A program made the position numbers and the translations under genes. The notes beneath the pieces were generated by a model that was not told the origin of the DNA, ran no database searches, and worked only from the letters and a program-made list of their open reading frames with translations. Positions 10,863-21,504 of a stretch of 64,000 nt of DNA are shown here, one piece after another. The DNA lies in assembly GCF_002099425.1 (NCBI RefSeq), contig NW_018343979.1:7886001-7950000 (forward strand). Direction: 5' to 3'. This DNA is from Phascolarctos cinereus (taxonomy: Eukaryota; Chordata; Mammalia; Diprotodontia; Phascolarctidae). Each line of letters opens with the position of its first letter. The stretch's first letter is position 1.

Positions 10863-11728
10863 GGGAGTTCCAAGGTGTGTATACACAGTTTTATAATTCT
10901 TTGGGCATAATTCTAGATTGCTCTCCAAAATAGTTGGATAAGTATCATAGTTCCATCAAGAGTGTATTAATGTCCCAATTTTTCTACATCCTCTCCAACA
11001 TTTATCTTTTCCCCCTTCTATCATTGTAGTCAACCTGATAGCTACGAGATGATGTCTGAAAATTGTTTTAATTTGTATTTTTATAATCAATAATTATTTG
11101 GAATATTTTTATATGGCTATATATAGTTTTGATTTCATCATTGAAAAACTGCCTGTTTGACCATTTATCAATTGGGGAATGACTGAAGGTCATATAAACT
11201 TGATAAAGTTCTCTATCTATTTGGGATATGAGCCCTTTATGTGAGAAGCTGTCTGTATTCCCCTGCCTCCCAATTTTCTGCTTTCTTTATAATGTTGGCT
11301 ACAGTGGTTTTATTTGTACAAAATCTTTTTTCTTAATTTAATGCAATCACAATTATTCATTTTATATCTTGCAATGCTCTCTATCTCTTGTTTATTCATA
11401 AATACTTCTCCTTTCCATAAGTCTGATAGTTAATGTATTTCAAGTTCTTCTAATTTTCTTATGATATTTCCCTTCATATCTAGGTCATGTATCCATTTTG
11501 ACTTTATCTTAGTAAATGGTATAAGATATTGATCTATACTCAATTTCCGCCAGACTGCTTTCTAGTTTTCCCAACAATTTTTTTTTATCAAATTGTACAT
11601 TTTTATCCAAAAGCTTAAATCTTTACATTTATCAAACATAAGATCATTATAATCATTTACTACTATGTATTGTATGTCTACTCTGTTACACTGAGCTTTC
11701 TATTTCTTAGCCAGTACCAAATAATTTT
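10863..11728 (-). mobile_element. L1 ORF2 fragment, left part
   Basis: Reverse complement of L1 ORF2, recognised from 'tatcaattggggaatgactg', 'tgggatatgagccctttatg' and 'tcatgtatccattttgactt'. It continues at 11888-12110 beyond a SINE. About 1.1 kb of ORF2, C-terminal half of the RT region, with many stops. Confidence 0.8.
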
Positions 11729-11871
11729 ATATTTTGTTTTTCACTGAGGTAGTCAGGGTTAAGTGACTTGCCCATGATCACATAGCCAGGAAATGTCTAA
11801 GGCCAGATTTGGACTCAAGTCCTCCTAATTCCAGGCCCAGTTCTCTATCCACTGTGCCACCCAGCTGCCCC
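11729..11871 (-). mobile_element. tRNA-derived marsupial SINE inserted in L1
   Basis: The plus strand shows 'aagtgacttgcccatgatca', 'gccagatttggactcaagtc', 'cagttctctatccactgtgc' and 'cacccagctgcccc', the reverse of the tRNA-like head. Its direct repeats agtaccaaataatttt (11713-11728) and agtactagatagtttt (11872-11887) differ at 3 of 16 bases. The SINE is therefore younger than the L1 it interrupts. Confidence 0.88.
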
Positions 11872-11887
11872 AGTACTAGATAGTTTT

Positions 11888-12110
11888 TAATAATTACTGC
11901 CTTATAATATAGTTTAAGATCTGGTACTGTGAGACCTCCTTCCTTTAAATTTTTTTCATTAATTCCTTTGATAATCTTGACCTTTTGTTCTTTTAAATAA
12001 ATTTTACTTTTTTCTAGCTCAATAAAATAAAATTTTGGTGGTTTAGTTGGGGAGGCATTAAATAAGTAGAATCGTTTGGGTAGAATTGTCATTGTTATTA
12101 TATTATGTTA
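11888..12110 (-). mobile_element. L1 ORF2 fragment, right part
   Basis: Minus-strand frame reads MTILPKRFYLFNASP, then FIELEKSKIYLKEQKVKI, then GGLTVPDLKLYYKA. These are the L1 ORF2 blocks usually written as AILPKVIYRFNAIP, FFTELEKTTLKFIW and GGITLPDFKLYYKA. Continues the piece at 10863-11728 across the SINE. Confidence 0.85.
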
Positions 12111-12119
12111 TGTATCTTT

Positions 12120-12520
12120 TGGATAAACACAGTAGATGGATAATATGCTGACCTCAGAATTGAATAGGATGAATAGAAGGAGATAGATTGTATTTGGTAA
12201 GTTGTACAGTATTTTTAATGATCCCAATCTGCTCCCTGGAGCAAATACGGATCTTTTCAATGTGAGTGCTCTTAAAGCCCTGCTACATGGTTACAAATAT
12301 TGGAATAGCAGAATTTCTGATGTATTAAAGTTATGGATAACACAAAAGGCAATGGAGAGACATGTGGGTGAGGAAAAAATAGATTATAGCATATTTCCAG
12401 TGATGTAAGAGACATATGGAAGACATATATGATTTGAAAAGAAAGTGGAGTGGTTATATGATGAGCATAAAAGGTGCTGCATGGTCATTCTCAGTGCTCC
12501 TATGACCTAGGATTTAGGAT
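12120..12520 (+). mobile_element. RTE-clade LINE fragment, RT C-terminal tail
   Basis: The longest open stretch (12202-12408) reads NDPNLLPGANTDLFNVSALK, then LLHGYKYWN, then LKLWITQKAMERHV. Further on, a second frame reads YDLKRKWSGYMMSIKG. The order K.F...L.A..YG...W, T.RAMER, KRKW.GH is that of RTE elements after the catalytic box. A related but differently broken piece is at 13885-14265. Confidence 0.65.
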
Positions 12521-12534
12521 CAATAGTTTTTAAT

Positions 12535-12715
12535 AAAAAGGAACCTTATTTTATTCTAACTCTCTCCTTTTATTGATAAGGAAAATGAGGGCCACTGCAA
12601 TTAAGTGACTTATCCAAGGTCTACAGGTAATTGGCATCAGAGCTAGGATTCAAACCCAGAGCCTGTCATGCTAAAAGCCAATAGTCTTCCCACTGCATAA
12701 TGTTGCTTCTGGGAC
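12535..12715 (-). mobile_element. MIR-type SINE
   Basis: Plus strand carries 'tccttttattgataaggaaa', 'aattaagtgacttatccaag' and 'agctaggattcaaacccaga', which is the reverse of the MIR core. Diverged. Confidence 0.6.
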
Positions 12716-13164
12716 ATTGTCTGGATTCTCTATACATGATAAAGACACATATAAAACTTGGACAATGTAAGAAGACATGAGTAGTTTTCAACCTGCACAA
12801 CTAAAAGGAATTCCTGAATCAATAAGAAAATAGATCCAGATGAAAAGAAAATCTATGTCTTGAGGATTTTTTCTATGATCCCAAGAAGAGAGGGACAAAG
12901 AGAACCCTATGCTAGAACAAAAAGCAAAAAGGAAAGGAGATAAAGGAAGAGCTTCCTTAGCACTGCCTATATCTCTTGATTAACCACTGGGTTTCCAAGC
13001 TGTAGACTGTGAAACAAAAACAAAATGGCAAACAGGGTGTTCACCTTGCAGTGATGTTAAAAATCTAGCACATGCACTAGATTTGGCACCTGAGGAAAAT
13101 CCTGTGCCTCTCTTTTTTATTCCCTGCTTCAGGTTTGCTGAGTTTGCATATGCTATTCCACCCA
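12716..13164. other. Unassigned sequence
   Basis: No gene or repeat family recognised. Confidence 0.45.
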
Positions 13165-13300
13165 AGAGTTTTCTTTTTTATATAGCAAGGAAGGAAGGAA
13201 AGAAGCAAGGAAAGAAAGAAGGCAGGAATGGAGGGAGGGCATAAGGAATGGAAGAAAAGATTAAAACAGGAAGGGAGAGAGGGAGAGGAAAGGAAGGATT
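13165..13300. repeat. (GGAA)n purine-rich low-complexity tract
   Basis: Imperfect GGAA/GAAA units. It adjoins the 3' end of the SINE at 13297, so it probably grew from that SINE's tail. Confidence 0.85.
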
Positions 13301-13557
13301 TATTAAGTGCTTGTTGTGTGCTAGATATTATGCTAAGTGCTTTACAAATATTGAATCCTCACAACTCTGGGAAGCAGGTTACATTATCATTCCCATTTTA
13401 CAATTGGGGAAACTAAGTCAGACAGAGGTTAAGTGACTTGTCCAGGGTCACACAATTACTAAATAAATGTCTGAGGACAGATTTGTATTTAGGACTTCCT
13501 AAAACCAGACCCATCTGTATGCCCAGAACTCTACCCACTGTACCTCCTAGCTGCCCC
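13297..13557 (-). mobile_element. THER1/MIR-type SINE, nearly complete
   Basis: Plus strand reads 'tttattaagtgcttgttgtg', 'gtgctttacaaatattgaat', 'aagtgacttgtccagggtca' and 'cacctcctagctgcccc'-like sequence: the reverse of a tRNA-like head, a CORE domain and a tail. The family resembles the marsupial MIR relative; the subfamily is uncertain. Confidence 0.7.
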
Positions 13558-13779
13558 AATTGTAGAATATTGACAACTTAAAATTTGGAAATTTCTACTT
13601 GGTATATGAACACTTTCCTCAGCTATCTCCCTGGGCTGAATAATCATTACCTAATTCTTGCTGCATTTCTCTTGGTATTATATAATAATAACTCCTATGT
13701 ATTTAGTTCTTTCGTGGGATGGGAGACTGACCTATAATTGTTAGTCCAGGAAATCCAAGTGTGAAAACTCTGACTACTC

Positions 13780-13880
13780 ACTGAGAGATTGAATAATTTG
13801 TCCCGGATCACTTACCTAGAAAATATAAGAGGTGGGATTTGAACCCACGTTTTCTTGTCTTCAAGACTGACCTCTCTACA
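13780..13880 (-). mobile_element. MIR-type SINE fragment
   Basis: The block 'ggtgggatttgaacccacgt' with a preceding 'tcccggatcacttacctaga' is the reverse of the MIR head and core start. Confidence 0.5.
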
Positions 13881-13884
13881 ATGA

Positions 13885-14265
13885 TTGAGTTCAGAATTAA
13901 ACAAGAGAAATATGGGGAGCTGGATTGAATTTGGGCAACTGCACAGTGTTGTTAATGATCCCAAGCTGCTTCCTAAAGCAAAGACTGATCTTTTTTTCTT
14001 TAAACAGGAATGTTCCCTCAGCAATGCTGTATGCAACTGCATATCTTGGAACATCATAGTCTCTGAGGAATCAAAGTTGCCAAAGGGCAGTGGAGAGGCT
14101 TACGGTGGACATAAGTGGGCAGCAGAATATTTCCACTCATGTGTTACTTGCATGTAAGAAGAAGCATAGTGGATATCGTGAGGAGCTATTACATCAGAAA
14201 ATGGACTGAGGCAATTCTGTAACGAAACTTCAAAGTTTGCAAAAAGTTTTCTCTATAAAACCCTG
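13885..14265 (+). mobile_element. RTE-clade LINE fragment, RT C-terminal tail (second)
   Basis: Plus-strand broken frames read NDPKLLPKAKTDLFF, then in another frame NVPSAMLYATAYLGTS, then SLRNQSCQRAVERL. These match the NDPNLLPGANTDLF...RAMER order of the piece at 12120-12520. The upstream nucleotide blocks are also shared ('tgttaatgatcccaagctgc' here against 'ttttaatgatcccaatctgc' there). Two pieces of the same RTE family therefore lie 1.7 kb apart. Confidence 0.55.
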
Positions 14266-14269
14266 CAAC

Positions 14270-14755
14270 ATAGGTGGTAGTTCTAGTGTCAATGGCGGTG
14301 GTGGTGGTGGTAGTAGTAGTAGCAGTAGTAGCAATAGTATTAGTTGTATTATTATTATTAGTAACAGTATTCATCATCATAGTAGTAGCAGTAGTAGTAG
14401 TTGTAACTAGTAGTAATAGTAGCAGCAACAATAGTAGTAATGATTGTTATAATAGTAGTAATGATAGTAGTAGCTATTGTTGTAGCTGTAGTAGTTATAA
14501 TAGCAGTAGTGGTTATAATTGTAGAAATAGTAGTAATAATTGTAGTAGTAATAAGAATTATAGTTGTAATATTGGTTGCTGTTGTTATTGTTATGATAGT
14601 AGTAGTAGTAGTAATAGTTATAATCTAGTCATAGTTATAGTAATAATAGTAATAGTCATAATAGTTGTAATAATGGTAGTTGTAGTGGTAGTGGTGGTAG
14701 TAGCAGTAGTGGTGGTGGTGGTGGTAGTAGTAGTAGTAATAGTAGTAGTTTTGAC
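14270..14755. repeat. Long imperfect trinucleotide tract (TAG/TAA/TGG)n
   Basis: About 485 bp made almost only of triplets in one register: TAG, TAA, TGT, TGG and close variants. It ends precisely at the 3' end of a SINE on the minus strand ('gacatttatatagttctttc'). THER-type SINE tails are TAA-rich, so this is best read as an expanded SINE tail. Reading frames through it are low-complexity artefacts. Confidence 0.95.
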
Positions 14756-15105
14756 ATTTATATAGTTCTTTCAAGTTTGCAAAGTGCCTTAAATATATTA
14801 CCTGACATAATGGACTGAATTCTAAAGGTAAAATTTGTAAAATAATGCCAAAATGACAAACAGAAGCTATTATCTGAGATAACAAACTTTGCAGACCTTA
14901 AGACACTATAATGCTAGTGATTATCATTGCAAAAACCTTATGAGGTAAGTGCTGTTATTATCCACATTTCACAGATGAGGCAACTGAGGCTAAGAGGTTA
15001 AATGACACATAGCTAAGTAAGTGTCTGAGACAAGCTTAAAATATAGGTCTTCCTAACTCCAAGTATAGCACTCTTTCCAAAGTGCCATCTAGCTATCTCA
15101 AATGG
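14752..15105. mobile_element. Two adjoining THER1/MIR-type SINE pieces in opposite orientation
   Basis: 14752-14815 is the minus-strand SINE tail ('atatagttctttcaagtttg'). 14850-14925 reads as a plus-strand tail ('cagaccttaagacactataa'). 14930-15105 is a minus-strand CORE and head ('acagatgaggcaactgaggc', then 'agtgccatctagctatctca'). Boundaries between the pieces are approximate. Confidence 0.5.
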
Positions 15106-15294
15106 GACAAATACTATTATTCCCATTTTGTAGGTGAAGATACTGCAGCTTAGGGAGAATATAGAAGAAAGGAGATCACACACACACAAACAATAAAAAA
15201 TGTATTAGTAAAATCTGAACCTATATTGAGTAGCAGTGGCATGTTGTGTGTGTGTATCTCTGTGTGTGTATATGTTGTCAGATAATCAACATTT

Positions 15295-15485
15295 TGTGGT
15301 AGAGAGGGTACTTAGAGTCAGCAAGACCTTATTTCAAAACCTACCTTAGTCACTTATTAGATAAGTCACCCTGGATAAGTCACTTAACCTCTTTGTGCCA
15401 AGATAGCCTCATCTATAAATTGACAGAATTAAACTTGATGGTCTCAAAAGTCCTTTCCATATCTAAAACCCATGATCATATGATA
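15295..15485 (+). mobile_element. MIR3-like SINE
   Basis: Contains 'gtcagcaagaccttatttca', 'aagtcacttaacctctttgt', a 'ttgatggtctcaaaagtcct' block and 'aacccatgatcatatga'. This is the MIR3 order: head, CORE, then the ctagatgacctctaaggtccctt-like end. Confidence 0.65.
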
Positions 15486-15870
15486 ATTACTGGTACCTAC
15501 TATGCATCTAATGAGCACTTTGCTAGTCATCATACAAGATTCAAAAAACAGAGGAGATGCTCCTTGTCCTGAAGGAGCTTATAATCTAGTTTCATAGGAT
15601 CCACACATGGTAAAAGACATCTAACAATATAGGGCACTAACCAATTAAGAACAAAGGGATAGTACAGGCAATTAATACTAACAGAATTCAAAGGTATGAG
15701 ACACCAGCATGGGCCAAGTAATCAGCAAAGGCTACAAAAAGAAGGTGAATCTTGAGTGTGACTTGGAAAGATTGAATCATAGGAAAGCAATTTGCAAAGG
15801 AAAAGAGTTTGGTTGCAAAGCTGTAGTGTGAAATGTGGAAAGATTATGTTCAGGGGAGATAGGAAGATGT
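15486..15870 (-). mobile_element. L2-derived fragment
   Basis: Begins with 'acctactatgcatctaatga' and 'tcctgaaggagcttataatc', the reverse of L2 sequence near its 3' end, and goes on with diverged material to about 15870. Weak beyond 15620. Confidence 0.4.
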
Positions 15871-16179
15871 GAAATAGAAGAATGTCTGCTCTCTTACAAG
15901 CTTATATGAGCTACTCCTGAGTAGGAGTTACAGACTTTGTCTTTCTTAAGGCCTGGTGATGTGATTTCTGCCTTTGTTCTGCACAGGGGATTTAGAAGGT
16001 CTTTGTGAAACTTACTGGTGGTGCATGTGTGTGAGGAACACAAAATGAAATACTGTACCAACAAGAGCTGTCTATAAATGTTAATGTTTGGATGGGCTCC
16101 ATTGCTTTTGGCTTTGAATTTCTGGCATATACAGTACAAAGCAGGTCAAGGAATGTTATTGCAATGGTTCAAGGCATTG
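15871..16179. other. Unassigned sequence left of HAL1 copy 2
   Basis: No gene or repeat recognised. The last bases catgctttt (16180-16188) form the left TSD of the next element. Confidence 0.45.
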
Positions 16180-17126
16180 CATGCTTTTAAAAAAATATAT
16201 AAATTTATTAATTTTTAGTTTTCAATATTTATTTCCACAAGACTTTGAGTCCCAAATTTTCACCCCATCTTGCCCCTCCCCCACTCCAAGATGGCATGCA
16301 TTCTGAAGATCCCTTCCCCCAGTCTGTCCTCTCTTCTATCTCCTCCCCCTTCTCTTCCCTCTTCCCCTTCTATTTTCCTGTAGGGCAGGATAGACTTCTG
16401 TACCCCATTTCCTGTATTTCTTATTTCTCAGTTGCATGTGGAAACATTTTTTTAAACATATGTTGTTAAAACTTAGGGTTCCAAATTTTCTCCCTTCCTC
16501 CCTCTCCACCCACCCTCATTGAAAAGGCAAGCAACTCAATATAGGTTATACATGTGCAGTTATGCAAAACACTTCCATAGTAGACATGTTGTGAAAAACT
16601 AATTCTGTTTCCCTTAATCCTATCCTGCCCTCCCATTTATTCTATTCTTTCTTTTGACCCTGTCCCTCCTCAGAAGTATTTACTTCTGATTACTCCCTTT
16701 CCCAATCTGCCCTCCTCTCTATCCTCCCCCTGCTCTCTTGTCCCCTTCTCCCCCTATTTTCCTGTAGGGTAAGGCAGATTTCCATACCCAACTGAATGTG
16801 TATGTTATTCCCTCCTTAAGCCAAATCCTATGAGAATAAGATTCACTCATTCCCTCTCACCTTCCCCCACTTCCCCTCCAGTGTAAGAACCTTTTCTAGA
16901 GGTCAAGAGGGATTTTGAGAAGCAAGTAAGAGAAGTAGAGGAAAAACTGGGAAGAGAAATGAGAGTGATGTAAGAAAATCATGAAAAACAAGTCAACAGC
17001 TTGCTAAAGGAGACCCAAAAAAATACTGAAGAAAATAACACCTTAAAAAATATCCTAACCCAAATGGCAAAAGAGGTCCAAAAAGCCAATAAGGAGTAGA
17101 ATGCCCTAAAAAGAAAAATTGGCCAA

Positions 17127-17705
17127 ATGGAAAAGGAAGTCCAAAAGATCACTGAAGAAAATACTTCCTTACAAATTAGAATAGAGCAATTGGAAGCTAG
17201 TGACTTTATGAGAAATCAAGAAACTGTAAAACAAATCCAAAAGAATGAAAAAATAGAAGACAATGTGAAATATCTCATTGGAAAAACAACTGACCTGGAA
17301 AATAGATCCGGGAGAGAGAATTTAAAAATTATTGGACTATCTGAAAGCCATGATCAAAAAAAGAGCCTAGACATCATCTTTCAAGAAATTATCAAGGAAA
17401 ATTGCCCTGATATTTTTGAACAAAAGGGTAAAATAGAAATCAAAAGAATCCACAGATGTCCTCCTGAAAGAGATCCCCAAAGGAAAACTCCTAGGAATAT
17501 TGTAGCCAAATTCTGGAGTTCCCAGGTAAAGGAGAAAATATTACAAGCAGCCAGAAAGAAACAATTCAAGTATTGTGGAAACACAATCAGGATAACACAA
17601 GATTTAGCAGCTTCTACATTAAAGGACCGCAGGGCATGGAATATAATATTCAGGAGGGCAAAGGATAGGATTACAAACAAGAAATCACCTACCAAGCAAA
17701 ACTGA
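17127..17705 (+). pseudogene. ORF1 C-terminal two thirds of HAL1 copy 2, 192-codon open frame
   Basis: Open frame from MEKEVQKITEENTSL. Roughly residues 1-60 are heptad-rich coiled coil (EKEVQKI, QLEASDFM, NVKYLIG). Residues 60-135 are the RRM-like domain (RENLKIIGLSES; IEIKRIHRCPPERDP). Residues 135-185 are the C-terminal domain (TPRNIVAKFWSSQVKEKIL, then IRITQDLAASTLKDRRAW). These match L1 ORF1p in order. The frame ends SPTKQN and the expected ITYQAKL motif lies in another frame. The upstream part has stops and no start context. As part of a rearranged copy it is not expected to be expressed. Confidence 0.75.
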
Positions 17706-17967
17706 AACCTTCAGGGGAGAAAATGGTCATTCAGTGAAATAGAGGACTTTCAAGCATTCTTGATGAAAAGACCAGAGCTGAATAGAAAATTTGACTTTCA
17801 AATACAAGACTCAAGTGGAACATGAAGAGGTAAACAGGAAAGATAAATCATAAGAGACTTATTAAGATTGAATTGTTTACATTCCTGCATGGAAAGATGA
17901 TATTTGTAACTCATGAGACCTTTGTCAGTATTCAGGTAGTAGGAGGGGAAAAAATTATATGTATGTA

Positions 17968-17984
17968 TAGACAGACAGACAGAC

Positions 17985-18036
<52 letters not shown>
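17968..18036. repeat. (GACA)n-(GATA)n microsatellite inside HAL1 copy 2
   Basis: Pure tetranucleotide run at the element position where copy 1 has only a short TATC run (3658-3700). Post-insertion expansion of a family-borne seed. Confidence 0.97.
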
Positions 18037-18177
18037 GGCAGAGGGTGAGTTGAAGATTAAGAGGTTATATCTGGAGAATAAAATTAAGGGATGACAAAGG
18101 ATTATACTAGGAGAAGAAGAAAGGGAGAAGTAGAACAAGGTAAATTATCTAACAATAAAAACAGAAAAGAAAAGGCT

Positions 18178-18616
18178 CATGCTTTTGTTTTTAAAGGAAA
18201 ACTACAACATGTTTATTTCAAAGAGACATTTATCAGTTTGGTTCAGAAGGTGCTTAAAACTATCTCTTTTAATCATCTCAAATGACAATTAGAATACATT
18301 TTGTGAAAGTGATCATAATGCTCAAAACATGTTAAAGCTATCAATCAAATTGTTATTAACAAATTAGTGAAATAAAAAAGACATCTTTGTCAGGTAACAA
18401 ATTAGCTCCCCTTGTCTGATGGCCCTGGATTGGAGTGTTCAGAACTTATAATACATATCACTGATATGAAATAATTGACAATAGTATCAGTTCTAACTAG
18501 TAAAATTTTATGGATTCATTTAAGAAATGTAGCTTTTTAAAACTTTGTTACAAACTATAGCTATCAGCTAAGTATCACCAAATGGGGATAATACAGAACA
18601 TAGTGGAGTTCATTTG
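18178..18616. other. Unassigned AT-rich single-copy-looking sequence
   Basis: Begins with the right TSD (18178-18186). No gene or repeat recognised to the start of the TTCC tract. Confidence 0.45.
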
Positions 18617-18712
18617 TCCTCCCTCCCTCTCTTCCTTCCTTCCTTCCTTCCTTCCTTCCTTCCTTCCTTCCTTCCTTCCTTCCTTCCTTCCTTCCTTCCT
18701 TCCTTCCTTCCA
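18617..18712. repeat. (CTTC)n microsatellite
   Basis: About 80 bp of pure CTTC units. A weak L2-like minus-strand piece (18722-18840, 'tgatagtcactatgctaatt') follows. Confidence 0.97.
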
Positions 18713-18840
18713 TCTTTCCCTTTTAATGAATACTTTCTATGTGATAGTCACTATGCTAATTGTGGGAGATATTGATGGGAATATGAACCAGTTCTTGAAT
18801 TCAAGAATCATACATTACTTCTTAGACCAGTAAACAACTA

Positions 18841-20884
18841 TTAGAAACCTACTCCTTTAACTATTCTTAGCAATATCTTAATGATAAATGAAGACCTTGT
18901 TGACTTCTCATTACTTGGAATAGGGAAAATGATAACTTGGCTTCAACTTGACTCTAAACAAACCAACACATCTCAGGAAAAGTGAACTGGATAAGGTCAC
19001 CAAGACTGGATTAAAGAAGCAACCTCTTGTTGTTAACAGAGTTGTACCTCATTGATTCAAAAGTGACATCTCTTAAAAAGGGATAATATTATCAAATAGA
19101 CCTTGAGATCTGTTGCAGAGGTTGGAAAGCAGAAGGCAAAATATTGCTTCATCTATTCAATGAGTGCTGAGGAAAAAGATATATAAAGATTATTGCTAGA
19201 AGGAAGAAAATTACATGTGGCTTGACTTGGCTGGAAATCATGAGTCCTACTTAAGGATGCAGAGCCCATATATTTGATTCCTCTCTTAGGGGACTTTTTG
19301 GTAGGTAGATTAGCTCTGGTTATCTCCTTTCTGGAAATGGGGAAGCAGTTGGCAACCATGTTTCAATGTTTTTGTTTTTGTTTTTTCTGGTGGGGAAAGG
19401 AGAATTCAGACATAAAATCTTTTTCTTTCATGTCTTTTTTCTCCCCTCCCGCCTCTTCTCTCTCTTTTTTTCCTATCGTTTACTGTTTTCTCTTTTTTCT
19501 CTCTGCTCCTTTCCTCTCCTCTTCTCTCTGCATAAAACAGTGTGACCAAAGCTACAAATGAAGTTGAAACCCAAATAAGAAGCAAGAATTTCTGGTTGAG
19601 ATGATTAAGAAAACATTTCTTGGAAGAGGTGGCTTGTGAACAGAGTCTAAAAAGAAGGATTTCAACTGTAGAACATGTTCTGGAATCACTTCCCTAATTT
19701 TCCCTTGAATTTGAAGTTTCAAACCCTAGACAAAGCCACTATATCTCCCCTTATATTTCAAGGGTTGCTATGAGATTTTTTTTTGAGGGGTGAATTATTT
19801 GTAAATTATAGAACTCACAAGCACCCACTGGTGAGCTCCCTACATGTCAGTCAGTTGCTATCAAATAGCCAGACATACCTAGTTAAACTTCACAGAGCAA
19901 ATTTACAAATTCTAATATAAAAAGAATGTTTGATATAAAATATCCTCTAAAATCTGTGATAAAATCTCCCACAAGCACATATAGCATGTTGGGAGAAGTA
20001 GCCTTAATCTTAGAGGCCAAATGCAGCAAAGAGGCAACTCATAGCTCCTTATTACTTGAAATCTTTTCCCCCTTCCATAAGGTACTTTAGAAATTCCCTT
20101 CAGGTGTGGAGTAGCTTCTTTGCTGATCTTATTTTGGAAACTTGAAGCTGCTTTTGCTCATTGAGTGTTCTCACCTTCAAAAGCAGACACTGAATCAACT
20201 GTTCTGTGACATTCCTATAACAAGGACATTGATAAAAACATTCACATCTTCTGGTCCTCTGAAGTTCAAGAAGTCATTCTCTTATGAGGGAGGGTTGGGT
20301 ATGACTGAGGCTAAGACCAAAGCCAAGGAGCCTTCCTCCCCTTCAAGTAACTGCTTGTTAGAAGATTAGAACATTCTTCTGGCTTACATTTAGATTTGGA
20401 TGATTCTGCTTTTTTTTAATTGACATGACAGAACATGTCCCAATTTTCTCAACCAATCCAAACACACTTCCTATGCAGTGTCACTTCAGTTTATCCAATG
20501 GTTCTTTCATCTTTATGTACTTATGCTCAGTACAGATGTACTGAGTATATCCATCATAGGTATTAGGGCATAACATCTTATCACTTACTTTAAATGACCT
20601 GAGGTAATTGATCAACTCACTCAAAGACTCAACCCTTATTTAGCAAAGATGAACATAGATATGTGTTTTTCATGGATCAAATGTCATGAAAAAAAAGTCA
20701 GGGAAATTGAAAAGCACAGGCCCTGTTCAGGAAACAAGAAATAGCCCAGTTTAATTGAACCACTAGGAATGGAGACAAATAAAAGGCTAGAAAAGTGGAT
20801 TGGGTCATGTTATGCTGAGGAGTTAGGACAAGATTCACCAGGGAACAGGGAAATGTTAAAAATTTTTGATTAGGGGAAGGAGAG
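18841..20884. other. Unassigned 2 kb stretch
   Basis: No reading frame with recognisable similarity and no repeat family that I can name. Contains a pyrimidine-rich patch at 19425-19530. Candidate unique sequence. Confidence 0.5.
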
Positions 20885-21105
20885 TGGAAAGGGTATAGGA
20901 AAGTATGGTGCAGTGGGGGAAAAACACTTGCTCTGGAATCAAAGGACTGGGTTCAAATATTATCATTGATATTTATTCTCTATGTGACCTTAAACAAAGT
21001 CATTTAACCTTTCTGTGCCTCAGATTCCTTATTCATAAGAAGACAATTAGACTAGATGACCTCTAAAGTTCTTTCAGCTTTAAATCTGTGATCCTAGGAC
21101 ACAAG
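20885..21105 (+). mobile_element. MIR3-like SINE
   Basis: Head 'ggaatcaaaggactgggttc', core 'cctttctgtgcctcagattc', and the diagnostic end 'tagactagatgacctctaaa' followed by 'aaatctgtgatcctagga'. Nearly full length. Confidence 0.72.
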
Positions 21106-21504
21106 AGAATTAAGAGAACTAATCTGGTGGTATTTGACATCTTGGATTTGAGGAGGAAGAGACTGATGCTAGTGATACCAGATCAGAAGTAACTGGAGTA
21201 GTTTAGGAGTAAGGTATTAGGCTTTTAAATCAGGAAGTGCCATTTGAAACCAGAAAGGAGTGGAACTATATGAGAAATATTGTGAAGAAAGAATTAACTG
21301 AATTTAGGGATTCTATAAGGGGAGGGAGAACAAAAGGTTAAGCTTCTTTTAAAAAAGGTAAATATTGCATTAATAATTGATTATGCTCTTTATTTACTTA
21401 GAAGACTAGTATTTTCATAATATAGGAGCAAACATAAAAAGTATGTCAGTTCTTTTTATCATATAATTATAAATAGTGTTTCAATGAATAAAGTTTAATT
21501 ATAG
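21106..21504. other. Unassigned sequence
   Basis: Purine-rich. The phrases near 21130-21330 loosely recall L2 minus-strand material, but too weakly to call. Confidence 0.4.

Larger units (their letters stand above)
16189..18177 (-). mobile_element. HAL1-like element copy 2, 5'-inverted (twin-primed)
   Basis: 16189-16897 matches the 3' part of HAL1 copy 1 in the same orientation (equivalent to about 2830-3530). From about 16898 the sequence is inverted: 16898-18177 matches the reverse complement of copy 1 from about 4752 down to 3508, i.e. ORF1 plus the start of the 3' part. Both blocks stop at the same element position, a cttttcttttctg-like polypyrimidine site, with roughly 10-15 bp present on both sides. 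The outer ends carry catgctttt at 16180-16188 and 18178-18186. This is the classic L1 5'-inversion product. The 5'UTR and the ORF1 N-terminus are missing. Confidence 0.87.

Noticed and set aside
14274-14765. 163-codon open frame and overlapping frames on both strands
   Set aside because: Runs through the trinucleotide tract; the predicted proteins are Val/Ser/Asn/Tyr homopolymer-like artefacts.
17968-18036. Regularly spaced repeat that might suggest a CRISPR array
   Set aside because: Pure tetranucleotide microsatellite without spacers; the sequence is eukaryotic.
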